Of a stretch of 64,000 bases of DNA, positions 1 to 8,881 are shown in pieces. Within the stretch, counting starts at the first letter, position 1. Each line of letters starts with the position of its first letter. A model generated the notes under the pieces. It had not been told where the DNA came from. It was given only the letters and a program-made list of their open reading frames with translations, and did no database searches. Origin of the DNA: Microterricola viridarii (GTDB lineage Bacteria > Actinomycetota > Actinomycetes > Actinomycetales > Microbacteriaceae); assembly GCF_001542775.1 (NCBI RefSeq), contig NZ_CP014145.1:372001-436000 (forward strand), given 5' to 3'. Position numbers and translations under genes: made by a program.

Positions 1-648
1 CGCCACGACGACGAGGCACCCGGCTTCGTCTCCCGCGACTACCGCATCGAGAAGAGCGAGATCAACGAGCTGCCCGGCAGCACTCTGCTCAGCCTGGTCG
101 GCGGCAAGTGGACCACGTTCCGCGCCCTCGCCGAGCACCTGAGCAACGACATCCTGGGCCTCATCGGCAAGCCGCGCACCCAGAGCACCGAGGGCCTGGC
201 CATCGGCGGCGGCAAGGGCTTCCCGCAGACGGATGACGCACGCCAGGTGTGGCTCGCCACCTACGGCGAGGAGCTCGGCCGTGAGCGTGCCGCCCAGCTG
301 CTCGCCCGCTACGGCACCCGCGCAGAGCCGCTGATCGCCGAACTGACCGCCGATGGGTCGACCCCGGACGCCCCGCTCGTCGGAGCCGAGGACTACTCGC
401 GCCGCGAGATCGCCTACATCGTGGCGACAGAGCAGCCCGTGCACCTGCAGGACGTCGTGCTGCGCCGCACCAGCCTGGCCTTCGTCGGCGCGCTGAGCAC
501 CGGCCTCCTCGAGGAGCTCGCCGGGATCATGGCCGGCGTGCTCGGCTGGAGCGAGACCCGCACGAGCGTCGAGATCGCCTCGACCCGCGCGGAGCTGGCC
601 GAGGTGCACGGTGTGCAGCTCGAGTCCACGCAGCTGGCCAACGCCTAG
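1..648 (+). CDS. glpD: Glycerol-3-phosphate dehydrogenase, C-terminal part (partial)
   Basis: Only the last 215 residues are present; the reading frame is open from the first base and the N-terminal FAD-binding domain lies outside the window. The motif GGKWTTFR (about residues 34-41 of the visible part) is characteristic of aerobic FAD-dependent glycerol-3-phosphate dehydrogenases, which oxidise glycerol 3-phosphate to dihydroxyacetone phosphate and pass electrons to quinone. The remaining helical C-terminal domain matches the family layout. It is followed by glpF and glpK, so identity as GlpD is strongly supported by context. A small hairpin follows the stop codon. Confidence 0.93.
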   Translation, partial: RHDDEAPGFVSRDYRIEKSEINELPGSTLLSLVGGKWTTFRALAEHLSNDILGLIGKPRTQSTEGLAIGGGKGFPQTDDARQVWLATYGEELGRERAAQLLARYGTRAEPLIAELTADGSTPDAPLVGAEDYSRREIAYIVATEQPVHLQDVVLRRTSLAFVGALSTGLLEELAGIMAGVLGWSETRTSVEIASTRAELAEVHGVQLESTQLANA

Positions 649-667
649 CGGCTCAGAACGGGGAGAT

Positions 668-688
668 GACGCCGGGGACACCGGCGTC
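668..688 (+). terminator. Hairpin after glpD
   Basis: An 8-bp perfect stem (GACGCCGG/CCGGCGTC) with a 5-nt loop starts 20 bp after the glpD stop. There is no immediate T-run (TTTT appears only about 45 bp later), so it may be a weak terminator or processing stem that lowers expression between glpD and glpF. Confidence 0.45.
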
Positions 689-762
689 TGAACGTTCCGA
701 GAATGCACGGATGTGCACGCGAAACGACTCTTTTGCCCTGTGAGTGCCGGATACGGTTCTAA

Positions 763-781
763 GCGGATTCCTCGAATCCGC
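763..781. promoter_or_regulatory. Inverted repeat upstream of glpF
   Basis: GCGGATTC-CTC-GAATCCGC is a perfect 8-bp dyad with a 3-bp centre, 58 bp before the glpF start. It could be an operator for a glycerol regulator or a leader-RNA stem. The sequence alone does not decide. Confidence 0.4.
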
Positions 782-838
782 CACAGTTCGCCCGGATCTC
801 ACCGGCGTGGATGACGAAAGAAATATCGGAAGGTCAAC

Positions 839-1612
839 GTGGACAACCTCGGAATTGTGTTCCTCTCTGAGCTGGTGGGAACCGCCATGCTCGTGCTGCT
901 CGGTGGAGGCGTCGTCGCAAACGTCATCCTCGCCAAGACCAAGGGCTTCGGCGGCGGCACCCTGATGATCAACATCGGCTGGGGCCTCGCGGTCTTCGCC
1001 GGTGTCATCGTCTCGTATGCGTCAGGTGCACACCTGAACCCCGCCGTCACGCTCGGCCTCGTCGCCAGCGGAGCCCAGGACTTCGGCAACGCAGCCATGG
1101 GCACGACCGTCGCGGTGTCCGTCGTCTCGGTGCTGGCCTACATCTCCGCCCAGCTCGTCGGTGCCATCATCGGCGCCGTCGTGATGTGGCTCGGCTACAA
1201 GCAGCACTTCGATGCTGAGCCGGATGCCGCCACCAAGCTCGGCGTCTTCTCCACGGGCCCGGCCATCCGCTCCTACGGCTGGAACCTCGTCACCGAGATC
1301 ATCGGCACCTTCGTGCTCGTGTTCGTCGTCATCGGCTTCGGCCGCAACGGTGACGGCGGCGGCCTGGCCGCCCTCGGCGCCCTGCCCGTCGCCCTGCTCG
1401 TGATCGGTATCGGCGCCTCCCTCGGTGGCCCCACCGGCTACGCCATCAACCCGGCCCGTGACCTGGGCCCGCGCATCGCGCACTTCTTCCTGCCGATCAA
1501 GGGCAAGGGCGGCTCCGACTGGAGTTACTCCTGGGTGCCCGTGGTCGGCCCGATCATCGGTGGTGTGCTCGCCGGTGTCGCTTCGACCGCGCTGCTGCCG
1601 ATCCTCGGCTAG
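839..1612 (+). CDS. glpF: Glycerol uptake facilitator (aquaporin family)
   Basis: A 257-residue MIP-family channel protein with six predicted membrane helices and both signature NPA boxes: HLNPAV (NPA at residues 67-69) and INPARD (NPA at about 204-206). The Asp after the second NPAR is typical of glycerol-conducting aquaglyceroporins rather than water-only channels. The GTG start is supported by a GGAAGG ribosome site 5 nt upstream. It lies between glpD and glpK, so it should admit glycerol that GlpK then traps by phosphorylation. Length is normal for the family. Confidence 0.95.
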   Translation: MDNLGIVFLSELVGTAMLVLLGGGVVANVILAKTKGFGGGTLMINIGWGLAVFAGVIVSYASGAHLNPAVTLGLVASGAQDFGNAAMGTTVAVSVVSVLAYISAQLVGAIIGAVVMWLGYKQHFDAEPDAATKLGVFSTGPAIRSYGWNLVTEIIGTFVLVFVVIGFGRNGDGGGLAALGALPVALLVIGIGASLGGPTGYAINPARDLGPRIAHFFLPIKGKGGSDWSYSWVPVVGPIIGGVLAGVASTALLPILG

Positions 1613-1665
1613 TCAGCGGCATCCGAACCCCTCACACCTCACCCGATTACAAAGGAGTTATCAGC

Positions 1666-3180
1666 ATGGCTGACTACGTACTCGCGATTGACCAGGGCAC
1701 CACGAGCTCGCGCGCCATCATCTTCGACAAGGCCGGGTCGATCATCTCGACCGGCCAGCTCGAGCACGAGCAGATCATGACCCAGGCCGGCTGGGTCGAA
1801 CACGACGCGCTGGAGATCTGGGGCAACGTGCGCGAGGTGATTGGCCAGGCCCTCGGCAAGGCGAACCTCACCCGGCACGATGTTGCCTCGATCGGCATCA
1901 CCAACCAGCGCGAGACCGCGGTGGTCTGGAACCGGAACACCGGCGTGCCCGTCTACAACGCCATCGTCTGGCAGGACACCCGCACGCAGGACATCGTCGA
2001 CCGCCTGGCCGCTGATGGCGGCGTCGAGCGCTTCAAGCAGAAGGTCGGCCTGCCGCTGGCCACCTACTTCTCCGGCACCAAGATCGTCTGGATCCTGGAG
2101 AACGTGCCCGGCGCCCGTGAGGCTGCGGATGCCGGCGAGCTCATGTTCGGCACCACCGACAGCTGGGTGCTCTGGAACCTGACCGGCGGCGTCAACGGCG
2201 GCGTGCACGCCACCGATGTCACCAACGCCAGCCGCACCTTGTTCATGGACCTGGAGACGCTGGCCTGGGACGAGGAGATCCTCTCGGTCTTCGGCGTTCC
2301 CGCCTCGATGCTGCCCGAGATCCGCTCCTCCTCCGAGGTCTACGGCTACGCCAGCGAGAACTCGCTGCTGCGCGAGACGCCGATCGCCGGCATCCTGGGC
2401 GACCAGCAGGCCGCCACCTTCGGCCAGGCCGCGTTCGAAGCGGGCGAGGCCAAGAACACCTACGGCACCGGCAACTTCCTCATCTTCAACACCGGTGAGG
2501 AGATCGTTCACTCCCAGAACGGCCTGCTGACGACCGTCGGCTACAAGCTGGGCGACGACCCCGTGCACTACGCGCTGGAGGGCTCCATCGCCGTCACCGG
2601 CTCGCTGGTGCAGTGGATGCGCGACAACCTCGGCATCATCGAGTCGGCAGCCGACATCGAGGCGCTGGCGAACACGGTCGACGACAACGGCGGGGCCTAC
2701 TTCGTGCCCGCGTTCTCCGGTCTCTTCGCGCCGCACTGGCGCGCGGATGCCCGCGGTGCGCTGGTCGGCCTCACCCGCTATGTGAACAAGGGCCACATCG
2801 CCCGCGCGGCGCTCGAGGCGATCGCGTTCCAGACCCGCGAGGTCATCGACGCTGTCAACGCCGACTCCGGCGTTCCGCTGACCGAGCTGAAGGTCGACGG
2901 CGGCGCGACGGCGAACAACACGCTGCTGCAGTTCCAGGCCGACATCCTGAACGTGCCCGTCGTGCGCCCGGTCGTGGCCGAGACGACGGCGCTCGGCGCC
3001 GCGTACGCGGCCGGCCTGGCCGTCGGCTTCTGGAGCGGTCTGGACGACCTCGCCAAGAACTGGCAGGAGGACGAGCGCTGGGAGCCGAACATGGAGTCGG
3101 GCGAGCGCGAGCGCCTCTACCGCAACTGGAAGAAGGCCGTCACGAAGACCCTCGACTGGGTCGACGAAGACGTCAAGTAA
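1666..3180 (+). CDS. glpK: Glycerol kinase
   Basis: A 504-residue FGGY-family kinase that phosphorylates glycerol with ATP to glycerol 3-phosphate. The N-terminal phosphate-binding motif DQGTTSSRA (residues 9-17) and the [10 protein letters not shown] and DGGATANN segments of the C-terminal domain are glycerol-kinase hallmarks. The ATG start has an AAAGGAG site 8 nt upstream. It lies 53 bp after glpF in the same direction, forming glpD-glpF-glpK. Its 3' end runs into a repeat-bearing intergenic region and a strong terminator shared with the opposing HAD gene. Confidence 0.97.
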   Translation: MADYVLAIDQGTTSSRAIIFDKAGSIISTGQLEHEQIMTQAGWVEHDALEIWGNVREVIGQALGKANLTRHDVASIGITNQRETAVVWNRNTGVPVYNAIVWQDTRTQDIVDRLAADGGVERFKQKVGLPLATYFSGTKIVWILENVPGAREAADAGELMFGTTDSWVLWNLTGGVNGGVHATDVTNASRTLFMDLETLAWDEEILSVFGVPASMLPEIRSSSEVYGYASENSLLRETPIAGILGDQQAATFGQAAFEAGEAKNTYGTGNFLIFNTGEEIVHSQNGLLTTVGYKLGDDPVHYALEGSIAVTGSLVQWMRDNLGIIESAADIEALANTVDDNGGAYFVPAFSGLFAPHWRADARGALVGLTRYVNKGHIARAALEAIAFQTREVIDAVNADSGVPLTELKVDGGATANNTLLQFQADILNVPVVRPVVAETTALGAAYAAGLAVGFWSGLDDLAKNWQEDERWEPNMESGERERLYRNWKKAVTKTLDWVDEDVK

Positions 3181-3206
3181 CACCCGACCCGCTGGGTGAG
3201 CCCCAG

Positions 3207-3230
3207 CCGCTGGTTGAGCTTGTCGAAACC
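3207..3230. repeat. Single copy of the family-A intergenic repeat
   Basis: One 24-bp copy of the element (core TGGTTGAGCTTGTCGAAACC) that forms the six-unit array at 47031-47228. It sits just after glpK, again where two convergent genes meet. Confidence 0.8.
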
Positions 3231-3232
3231 CC

Positions 3233-3265
3233 GAAGCCCCCGCACTCCTCGAGTGCGGGGGCTTC
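3233..3265. terminator. Bidirectional terminator between glpK and HAD gene
   Basis: A perfect 15-bp GC-rich stem (GAAGCCCCCGCACTC and its complement) with a CTC loop between convergent genes. It can serve both strands. Confidence 0.8.
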
Positions 3266-3285
3266 TGCGTGCCCTGCGGTGGTGG

Positions 3286-3377
3286 CTTCGGTCGCTGGCG
3301 CTCCCTCGAGCCAACGGAAAAACACGCTGGCTGGAGGGTGCCGCGCCGCGAGGGACGAGCAGCGCAGCGCCCGAAGC
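3286..3377. repeat. Inverted pair of family-C repeats
   Basis: The arm at 3286-3317 (CTTCGGTCGCTGGCGCTCCC...) is matched in reverse orientation by 3348-3377 (...CAGCGCAGCGCCCGAAG), making an imperfect long stem-loop. The same arm recurs five times in the 49.6-50.4 kb array. Confidence 0.65.
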
Positions 3378-3384
3378 CAAATGG

Positions 3385-4143
3385 CTAGCGCGTGACCAGG
3401 GCGGCCGTGAGCTCGTCGAGCCCGGCGACCTCGAGCACGCCGAGGGCGGTCGCCTCTGCGGCGTCCGCAGCGTCGGGCTGCACGGCCCCGCCACGGTTCA
3501 GCCAGACCCCGGTGAGGCCGGCCGCGGCGGCGCCGATGGCGTCGGTGCGCAGCCGGTCGCCGACGTACACGGTCTCGGCCGGAGAAGAGCCGAAGGCCGC
3601 GCAGGCCGCCTCGAAGATGCGCGCATCGGGCTTGGCGAAACCGAGCGCTCCGGAGGTCACGATGCGCTCCGGGTGGGCGTCCAGACCCATCCGTTCGGTG
3701 AGCCCGACGTGGTCGAGCTTGCGCCGCTGGAACACGGGGTCACCGTTGGTGATGATGCCGAAACGCACCCCGGGCAGCGCCGCCTCGAGCGCGTCCAGGC
3801 AGGCCAGGGTGTCGTCGTGCAGTGTCCACGCCGCGATGTAGTGCTCGAAGTAGTCGTCGAACCAGACGCCGGAGGCGGTGTCTTCCAGCTGCACACCGTG
3901 CGCCGCGGCGAAGTCGCGGGCGCGCGCCCGGCGCTGGCCCTCGAAATCGAGCGTGCCCTCGAGATAGGAGTGGTAGTGCTTCTCCTCCAGCGCATGCCAG
4001 AGCGTGACCGCGTCCGGGGCGTGCACCCCCTCGAAGCCGCCGATGTGCTCGATGTGCGCGACGATCCCCCTGGCCACCGCAGAGCGGTGCGCGAACAGGG
4101 TGTCGTCGAGGTCGAACAGGATGACGGCGGGCGAGGCGCTCAT
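3385..4143 (-). CDS. HAD-superfamily hydrolase (subfamily IA)
   Basis: A 252-residue phosphatase-like protein. Motif I is FDLDDT (nucleophile D11, general acid D13), motif II is ITNGD, a lysine lies in FAKPDARIF, and the acidic motif IV is VYVGDRLRTD. A helical cap between motifs I and II marks subfamily IA (phosphoglycolate/2-haloacid type). The substrate cannot be told from sequence. Its start overlaps the stop of the upstream acetyltransferase by 4 bp (ATGA), so it is translationally coupled as the last gene of the trpS unit. Confidence 0.85.
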   Translation of the reverse strand: MSASPAVILFDLDDTLFAHRSAVARGIVAHIEHIGGFEGVHAPDAVTLWHALEEKHYHSYLEGTLDFEGQRRARARDFAAAHGVQLEDTASGVWFDDYFEHYIAAWTLHDDTLACLDALEAALPGVRFGIITNGDPVFQRRKLDHVGLTERMGLDAHPERIVTSGALGFAKPDARIFEAACAAFGSSPAETVYVGDRLRTDAIGAAAAGLTGVWLNRGGAVQPDAADAAEATALGVLEVAGLDELTAALVTR

Positions 4144-4712
4144 GACTGGGCCACCCCGGCGGGCCAGTCCTCGTGAATCGAGCGCACCCCGGCATCCAGA
4201 GCGCCGAACCAGCTCTCCGGGTGGGCCCCGTCGCGGTCGGGCAGGCTGGAGGGCGCCGTGTGGGTGAAGCGGAACCCGGCCTTGCGGGCGACCCTGGCCG
4301 AGGCGACGTTACCGGCGATGCACTCCCAACCGACGCGCTCCAGGCCGGGGATGGCCTCGTTCAGCGCCCAGTCGGCCACGCGCGAGACGGCCTCCGGCAT
4401 GTAGCCGAAGCCGCGGTGCTCCGCACCGATCCAGAAGCCCAGGTCGTGCTTCTCCATGCGGAACGACACGACGCCGAGCAGCGGGCCGTCCGCCTCGTGG
4501 CGCAGCGCCCAGGTGGCCTCCGCACCGCTGGCCCACCATGCCGGCGCGAGCTCGTTCACGAAGCTTGCCGCGTGCTCTCGCAGGTATGGCCACGGCACGG
4601 TCAGGTAGCGCTCGAACAGCGGGTCCTGGCAGTACGCGGTGATCGCGTCGATGTCGCTCTCGACGAGCGGGTTCAACACGAGCCGTTCGGTGCGCAGCTC
4701 AACGGGCAGCAT
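4140..4712 (-). CDS. GNAT-family N-acetyltransferase (RimJ/RimL-like)
   Basis: A 190-residue acetyltransferase. The opening ELRTERLVLNPL is typical of RimJ/RimL-type GNAT proteins, and GFGYMPEAVSRVADWAL resembles the acetyl-CoA-binding motif region. The ATG follows an AGGGGAA ribosome site, 9 bp after the trpS stop. The acceptor is unknown; ribosomal-protein N-termini or small molecules are both possible. Co-transcription with trpS is likely. Confidence 0.8.
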   Translation of the reverse strand: MLPVELRTERLVLNPLVESDIDAITAYCQDPLFERYLTVPWPYLREHAASFVNELAPAWWASGAEATWALRHEADGPLLGVVSFRMEKHDLGFWIGAEHRGFGYMPEAVSRVADWALNEAIPGLERVGWECIAGNVASARVARKAGFRFTHTAPSSLPDRDGAHPESWFGALDAGVRSIHEDWPAGVAQS

Positions 4713-4721
4713 GGGATTCCC

Positions 4722-5732
4722 CTAACGTGCTCGGCGCAGGAAGCCGATGCGGTCGTACACGGTCTCGACGGTGGCGTCGGCGATCTCAGAGGCGCGGTCG
4801 GCGTTGCCGGCGAGCAGGCGGTCGAGTTCGGCCGGGTCGTCGAGCAGCGCGGTGGTGCGTTCGCGGATCGGGGTGAACTCGGCGACGACGAGCTCGACGA
4901 GCTCCTTCTTGAAGTCGCCGTAGCCGCGGCCGGCGAAGGCATCCTCGATCTCGGTGAGCGAGCGGCCGGAGAAGACCTGGAACATCGTCATCAGGTTGGA
5001 GACGCCCGGCTTCTCGGCCCGGTCGAAGCGCACGACGCCGTCGTCGTCGGTGACGGCGCGCATGATCTTCTTCTTGATCGCGCCCGGCTCGTCCATCAAC
5101 CAGAGGATGCCGGCGGGGGACTCGCCCGACTTCGACATCTTCGAGCCCGGGTTCTGCAGGTCGTAGATGCGAGCCGTCTCCTTCTGGATGACGGGTTCCG
5201 GCACCGTGAACGTGTCGCCGAAGCGCGCGTTGAAGCGGGTGGCCAGGTCGCGGGTGAGCTCGACGTGCTGCTTCTGGTCGTCACCGACGGGCACGACATC
5301 CGTCTGGTAGAGCAGGATGTCGGCCGCCATCAGCACCGGGTAGGTGAACAGGCCGACGGAGGTGGCGTCGGCGCCCTGCTTCTTGGATTTGTCCTTGAAC
5401 TGGGTCATCCGGCCGGCCTCGCCGAAGCCGGTGATGGTGTTGAGCACCCAGGCCAGCTCGGCGTGTGCCGGGACGTGCGACTGCACGTACAGCGTCGAGC
5501 TCGACGGGTCGATGCCGGCGGCGATGTACTGGGCGGCGGTGCGGCGGGTCTTCTCGCGCAGTTCGGCCGGATCCTGCGGCACCGTGATGGCGTGCATGTC
5601 GACGACCGAGAACAGGGCGTCGTGGCTGGACTGGAGTTCCTTCCACTGCAGCAGCGCGCCGATGTAGTTGCCGGCGTGCAGCGAATCGGCGGAGGGTTGC
5701 ATTCCTGAGTACAGGCGGGGCAGAGAGGTCAT
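4722..5732 (-). CDS. trpS: Tryptophanyl-tRNA synthetase
   Basis: A 336-residue class I aminoacyl-tRNA synthetase that charges tRNA-Trp. The HIGH-type signature is HAGN (residues 19-22) after [11 protein letters not shown], and KMSKS lies at 198-202, the positions expected for bacterial TrpS. Length is normal. It begins a three-gene minus-strand unit with the GNAT and HAD genes. No second trpS or pathway enzyme is nearby, so a housekeeping role is assumed. Confidence 0.97.
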   Translation of the reverse strand: MTSLPRLYSGMQPSADSLHAGNYIGALLQWKELQSSHDALFSVVDMHAITVPQDPAELREKTRRTAAQYIAAGIDPSSSTLYVQSHVPAHAELAWVLNTITGFGEAGRMTQFKDKSKKQGADATSVGLFTYPVLMAADILLYQTDVVPVGDDQKQHVELTRDLATRFNARFGDTFTVPEPVIQKETARIYDLQNPGSKMSKSGESPAGILWLMDEPGAIKKKIMRAVTDDDGVVRFDRAEKPGVSNLMTMFQVFSGRSLTEIEDAFAGRGYGDFKKELVELVVAEFTPIRERTTALLDDPAELDRLLAGNADRASEIADATVETVYDRIGFLRRAR

Positions 5733-5784
5733 GTCATTCTTTCAAACGGTGGTCGGATGCCGGGCATCCGACAAAAAATGGGGG

Positions 5785-6645
5785 CTAGATCGCGTAGTCG
5801 ACGACGACGGGGGCGTGGTCGGACCATCGCTTGTCGTAGGACGGGGCGCGGTCGATCGTGTAGTTGACGACGGTGGCGGCCAGGGCGGGGGAGGCCAGGT
5901 GGTAGTCGATGCGCCAGCCGGTGTCGTTGTCGAAGGCCTGGCCGCGGTTGGACCACCAGCTGTAGGGCCCCTCGACCTCGCCGGCCCACTTGCGGCCGAC
6001 GTCGACCCAGCCGAGGCCTGCGCCGTTGTTGTAGTCCGGGTCGCCCTCGGCGCCGATGAAGCGGTCGAAGTAGGCGCGCTCCTCAGGCAGGAAGCCGGCC
6101 TTCTTCACGTTGCCCTTCCAGTTCTTGATGTCGAGGGTGCGGTGGCCGACGTTGAGGTCGCCCAGCACGAGCGCGTACTTCGAGTGCGCCTCGAGCTGGG
6201 GCAAGCGCTCCTGCATGGCGTCGAGGAACTTGTACTTCTCGACCTGCTTGGGGGTGCCGACCTCGCCGGAGTGCACGTAGGTGCTCACCACGGTGACGAT
6301 CTTGTCTCCGACGCGGTAATCGGCCTCGAGCCAACGGCCGGCACTGTCGAAGTCGACCGCGCCGAGCTCGACGCGGTGGATCTCGGCACCGCGGTGGCGG
6401 TCAGAGCTGCGGCGGCTGGCCAGCGCGACCCCGGCACGGCCTTTGGCCGTTGCGGCGTCGTGCAGGATGTCCCATTCGTCGCCGAGCAGTTCGGTGAGGT
6501 GGCTGGTCTCTGCCCGCACCTCCTGCAGCGCGAGGATGTCCACCTCGCGTTCGGCGAGCCACGGGCCCATTCCGTTGCGGAAGGCGGCGCGCACGCCGTT
6601 CACGTTGACAGAGGCAATACGCAGTGGCGACGACGCGGATGACAT
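5785..6645 (-). CDS. xth: Exodeoxyribonuclease III / AP endonuclease
   Basis: A 286-residue member of the endonuclease/exonuclease/phosphatase fold, acting at abasic sites in base-excision repair. Visible family motifs are ALQEVRAE (metal-binding Glu), LGDLNVGH (Asp/Asn active site) and a C-terminal SDHAPVVVDY (catalytic His). A TAGACT hexamer ends 6 nt before the ATG, so the mRNA is predicted to be leaderless. It stands alone between trpS and the YihY-family gene. Confidence 0.93.
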   Translation of the reverse strand: MSSASSPLRIASVNVNGVRAAFRNGMGPWLAEREVDILALQEVRAETSHLTELLGDEWDILHDAATAKGRAGVALASRRSSDRHRGAEIHRVELGAVDFDSAGRWLEADYRVGDKIVTVVSTYVHSGEVGTPKQVEKYKFLDAMQERLPQLEAHSKYALVLGDLNVGHRTLDIKNWKGNVKKAGFLPEERAYFDRFIGAEGDPDYNNGAGLGWVDVGRKWAGEVEGPYSWWSNRGQAFDNDTGWRIDYHLASPALAATVVNYTIDRAPSYDKRWSDHAPVVVDYAI

Positions 6646-6651
6646 GAACTT

Positions 6652-6657
6652 AGTCTA
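6652..6657 (-). promoter_or_regulatory. -10 box of a predicted leaderless promoter (exonuclease III)
   Basis: TAGACT on the minus strand, 6 nt before the ATG at 6645; transcription would start at or next to the start codon. Confidence 0.6.
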
Positions 6658-6709
6658 GATTGTCGGGCCGACAGGGCGAGCCGACGGCCGCGTGTCGCCC
6701 TCGCCGCGG

Positions 6710-8023
6710 CTAGTGCTCCCTCGGGGCCGGACCTGAGTCGTGGCCGTTGCCGTTGCCCGAGCCGTGGCCATTGCCGTGGCCGTTGCCGTTGCCCGAACCG
6801 TTGTGCCCACTTGGATGCGCGGCGTCCGCTGACGCGCTGTCTGCCTGCTGCGCGGTCAGAGCGTCGTGCCGCTGCGTCGCCTGCCGCAGCCGCAGCGCCG
6901 TCGCCGGGCGCCGGTACCACGGGGCCGACTCGTGCTCCGCTCTGGCCTGCCGCAGCTCGACCTCCGCAGCCAGGCGCAACGCCTGCAGCTCCCGCTCGCG
7001 TCGTTCCATCTCCAGCTGCTCGCTCGTCACCTTGCGCAGCGACTCACCGCGGTCGCCCGCCGCGACGGCGATCCAGGCGGCGGCGACGAGCGTGACGATG
7101 CTGGTCAGCCTGAACCACAGCAGCAGACCGACGAACACGGCGAAGGTGGCCAGCAGCGGGTTCTTCGTGACGCCGCCGATGAGCGTGCTGCCCAGCACCT
7201 GCATCACGGTGAGGGCGACACTGCCGAGCAGCGAACCGCCCCAGAGCCTGCGCCACTCGACCGCGGCACCGGAGAGGAAGCGGAACATGGCCGCGAGCAC
7301 GCCGGCGTTGATGATCAGCACGAGCAGGAGACCGACTGAGCTGCCCGCGAGGTTGTACCAGAACGAATCGACGGGCAGGCCGAACACCTTGAACAACCAG
7401 GAGAGCGCCGCCGTGCTGACCACGGTCAGTGTCGACGCGAGCAGCAGCGTCGCTCCGAAGGCGAGGGCCGCCACGAAGTCCCGCGCCTTCAACAGCACGT
7501 AGGAGCGGGTGTCCTTGGCCAGGCCGAACACCGTGCGCACGCTGATCCGCGAGTACGTCACCCAGCCGATGGCCGTCCAGATCAAGCCGGCGGCCGCGAT
7601 CACGCCGGTCGAGCTGAGCAGGAACGTCGAGTCCGACGCCAGCCCGGTGAGCTCACTGGAGCTGATCGCGCCGGCCTGCCCCTCCTGGCCGATGAGCCCC
7701 GGGATGTAGGTGTTGATCAGGTTCTCGAGCGCGTGCAGCGTGGACGGGTGCGAAACCAGCCAGAGCCCGGCGACCGAGAACACGACATACACGGCGGCGA
7801 AGGCGGCGAACAGCGCCTGATAGCTCATCCCTGCCGCCAAGAGGAAGCCATTGCGGGCCAGGAAATGCCGCCACACCCGCACGGGGAAGAGCGCGAGCGT
7901 CTTCTGCGTCAGCGCGTTGACCCGCTGCACCGGTTCACCGAAGCGTTCACGGATCGGCTCGCCGAAGGCGTCGAAGGCTTCGCGCACCCGCTTTTCGGTG
8001 CCGCGATCCGGTGTCTGACTCAC
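6710..8023 (-). CDS. YihY/BrkB-family membrane protein with Gly/Asn/His tail
   Basis: A 437-residue inner-membrane protein with about six hydrophobic helices (residues 50-320), a charged coiled-coil-like stretch (SEQLEMERRERELQALRLAAEVELRQAR) and a low-complexity tail rich in Gly, Asn and His. The YihY/BrkB family has no settled biochemical function. The GTG at 8023 is preferred over the one at 8029 because a TAATGT hexamer lies 6 nt before it. The tail is encoded by a near-perfect 36-bp tandem duplication (6741-6760 recurs at 6777-6796). The His-rich end might bind metal, but this is inference. Confidence 0.85.
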   Translation of the reverse strand: MSQTPDRGTEKRVREAFDAFGEPIRERFGEPVQRVNALTQKTLALFPVRVWRHFLARNGFLLAAGMSYQALFAAFAAVYVVFSVAGLWLVSHPSTLHALENLINTYIPGLIGQEGQAGAISSSELTGLASDSTFLLSSTGVIAAAGLIWTAIGWVTYSRISVRTVFGLAKDTRSYVLLKARDFVAALAFGATLLLASTLTVVSTAALSWLFKVFGLPVDSFWYNLAGSSVGLLLVLIINAGVLAAMFRFLSGAAVEWRRLWGGSLLGSVALTVMQVLGSTLIGGVTKNPLLATFAVFVGLLLWFRLTSIVTLVAAAWIAVAAGDRGESLRKVTSEQLEMERRERELQALRLAAEVELRQARAEHESAPWYRRPATALRLRQATQRHDALTAQQADSASADAAHPSGHNGSGNGNGHGNGHGSGNGNGHDSGPAPREH

Positions 8024-8029
8024 AGTCAC

Positions 8030-8035
8030 ACATTA
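8030..8035 (-). promoter_or_regulatory. -10 box of a predicted leaderless promoter (YihY-family gene)
   Basis: TAATGT on the minus strand, 6 nt before the GTG at 8023. This also decides between two adjacent GTG starts. Confidence 0.5.
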
Positions 8036-8047
8036 GCGCCGCAACGG

Positions 8048-8096
8048 GAAGAGCCCCCGCCACAGCTTGGATTCAAGCAGTCGGCGGGGGCTCTTC
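8048..8096 (-). terminator. Terminator of the sdhCDAB operon
   Basis: A perfect 14-bp stem (GAAGAGCCCCCGCC and complement) with a 21-nt loop, 15 bp beyond the sdhB stop and before the downstream YihY-family gene. Confidence 0.8.
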
Positions 8097-8111
8097 GCGT
8101 TGCGGGAAGTA

Positions 8112-8879
8112 TTACGGCTTGCCGCGCATGATGGCCTGCTTGACCTCGGCGATGGCCTGGGTCACCTGGATGCCGCGCGGGCACGCCTCGGAGCAGTTGA
8201 AGGTCGTGCGGCAGCGCCAGACGCCTTCCTTGTCGTTCAGGATGTCGAGGCGCACCTTGGCGTCCTCGTCACGAGAGTCGAAGATGAAGCGGTGTGCGTT
8301 GACGATGGCGGCCGGGCCGAAGTACTGGCCGTCCGTCCAGAACACCGGGCAGCTCGACGTGCAGGCTGCACAGAGGATGCACTTGGTGGTGTCATCGAAA
8401 CGCTCGCGCTGGGCGACGGTCTGGATGCGCTCCTTGCCGCCCTCCGGCGCCTTGCTGGCGATGAGGAAGGGTTGCACCTCGCGGAACGACGCGAAGAACG
8501 GCTCCATGTCGACGATGAGGTCCTTCTCCAGCGGCAGGCCCTTGATGGCCTCGACGTAGATCGGCTTCGAGATGTCGAGGTCCTTGATCAGCGTCTTGCA
8601 GGCCAGTCGGTTGCGGCCGTTGATGCGCATGGCATCGGAACCGCAGATGCCGTGCGCGCAGGAGCGGCGGAACGTCAGCGAACCGTCCTGCTCCCACTTG
8701 ATCTTGTGCAGGGCGTCCAGCACGCGGTCGGTGGCGTACATCTCGACGTCGAAGTCCTGCCAGCGCGGCTCTTCATCGACCTCAGGGTCGAAGCGGCGGA
8801 TCAGGAACGTGACCGTGAACGGGGTGACCGACGGGTCGGCGTTCCCCGGGCGGTCGGCGGCAATCGTCGCGGTGCTCAC
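8112..8879 (-). CDS. sdhB: Succinate dehydrogenase iron-sulfur subunit
   Basis: A 255-residue subunit carrying electrons from SdhA flavin to quinone. All three Fe-S cluster motifs are visible: CAHGICGSDAMRINGRNRLAC for the 2Fe-2S cluster, CILCAACTSSCP for the 4Fe-4S cluster and CRTTFNCSEACPRGI for the 3Fe-4S cluster. The GTG at 8879 is chosen over an upstream in-frame ATG (8933, inside sdhA) because GGAAAGGAAG precedes it at normal spacing and the longer N-terminus has no family similarity. Two bases separate it from the sdhA stop codon. It is the last gene of the operon. Confidence 0.95.
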   Translation of the reverse strand: MSTATIAADRPGNADPSVTPFTVTFLIRRFDPEVDEEPRWQDFDVEMYATDRVLDALHKIKWEQDGSLTFRRSCAHGICGSDAMRINGRNRLACKTLIKDLDISKPIYVEAIKGLPLEKDLIVDMEPFFASFREVQPFLIASKAPEGGKERIQTVAQRERFDDTTKCILCAACTSSCPVFWTDGQYFGPAAIVNAHRFIFDSRDEDAKVRLDILNDKEGVWRCRTTFNCSEACPRGIQVTQAIAEVKQAIMRGKP

Positions 8880-8881
8880 GA

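Noticed and set aside
1639..3183. A 514-codon minus-strand frame across glpK
   Set aside because: It mirrors glpK almost exactly and has shadow composition (rich in Gly, Val, Asp, Arg); glpK is unmistakable on the other strand.
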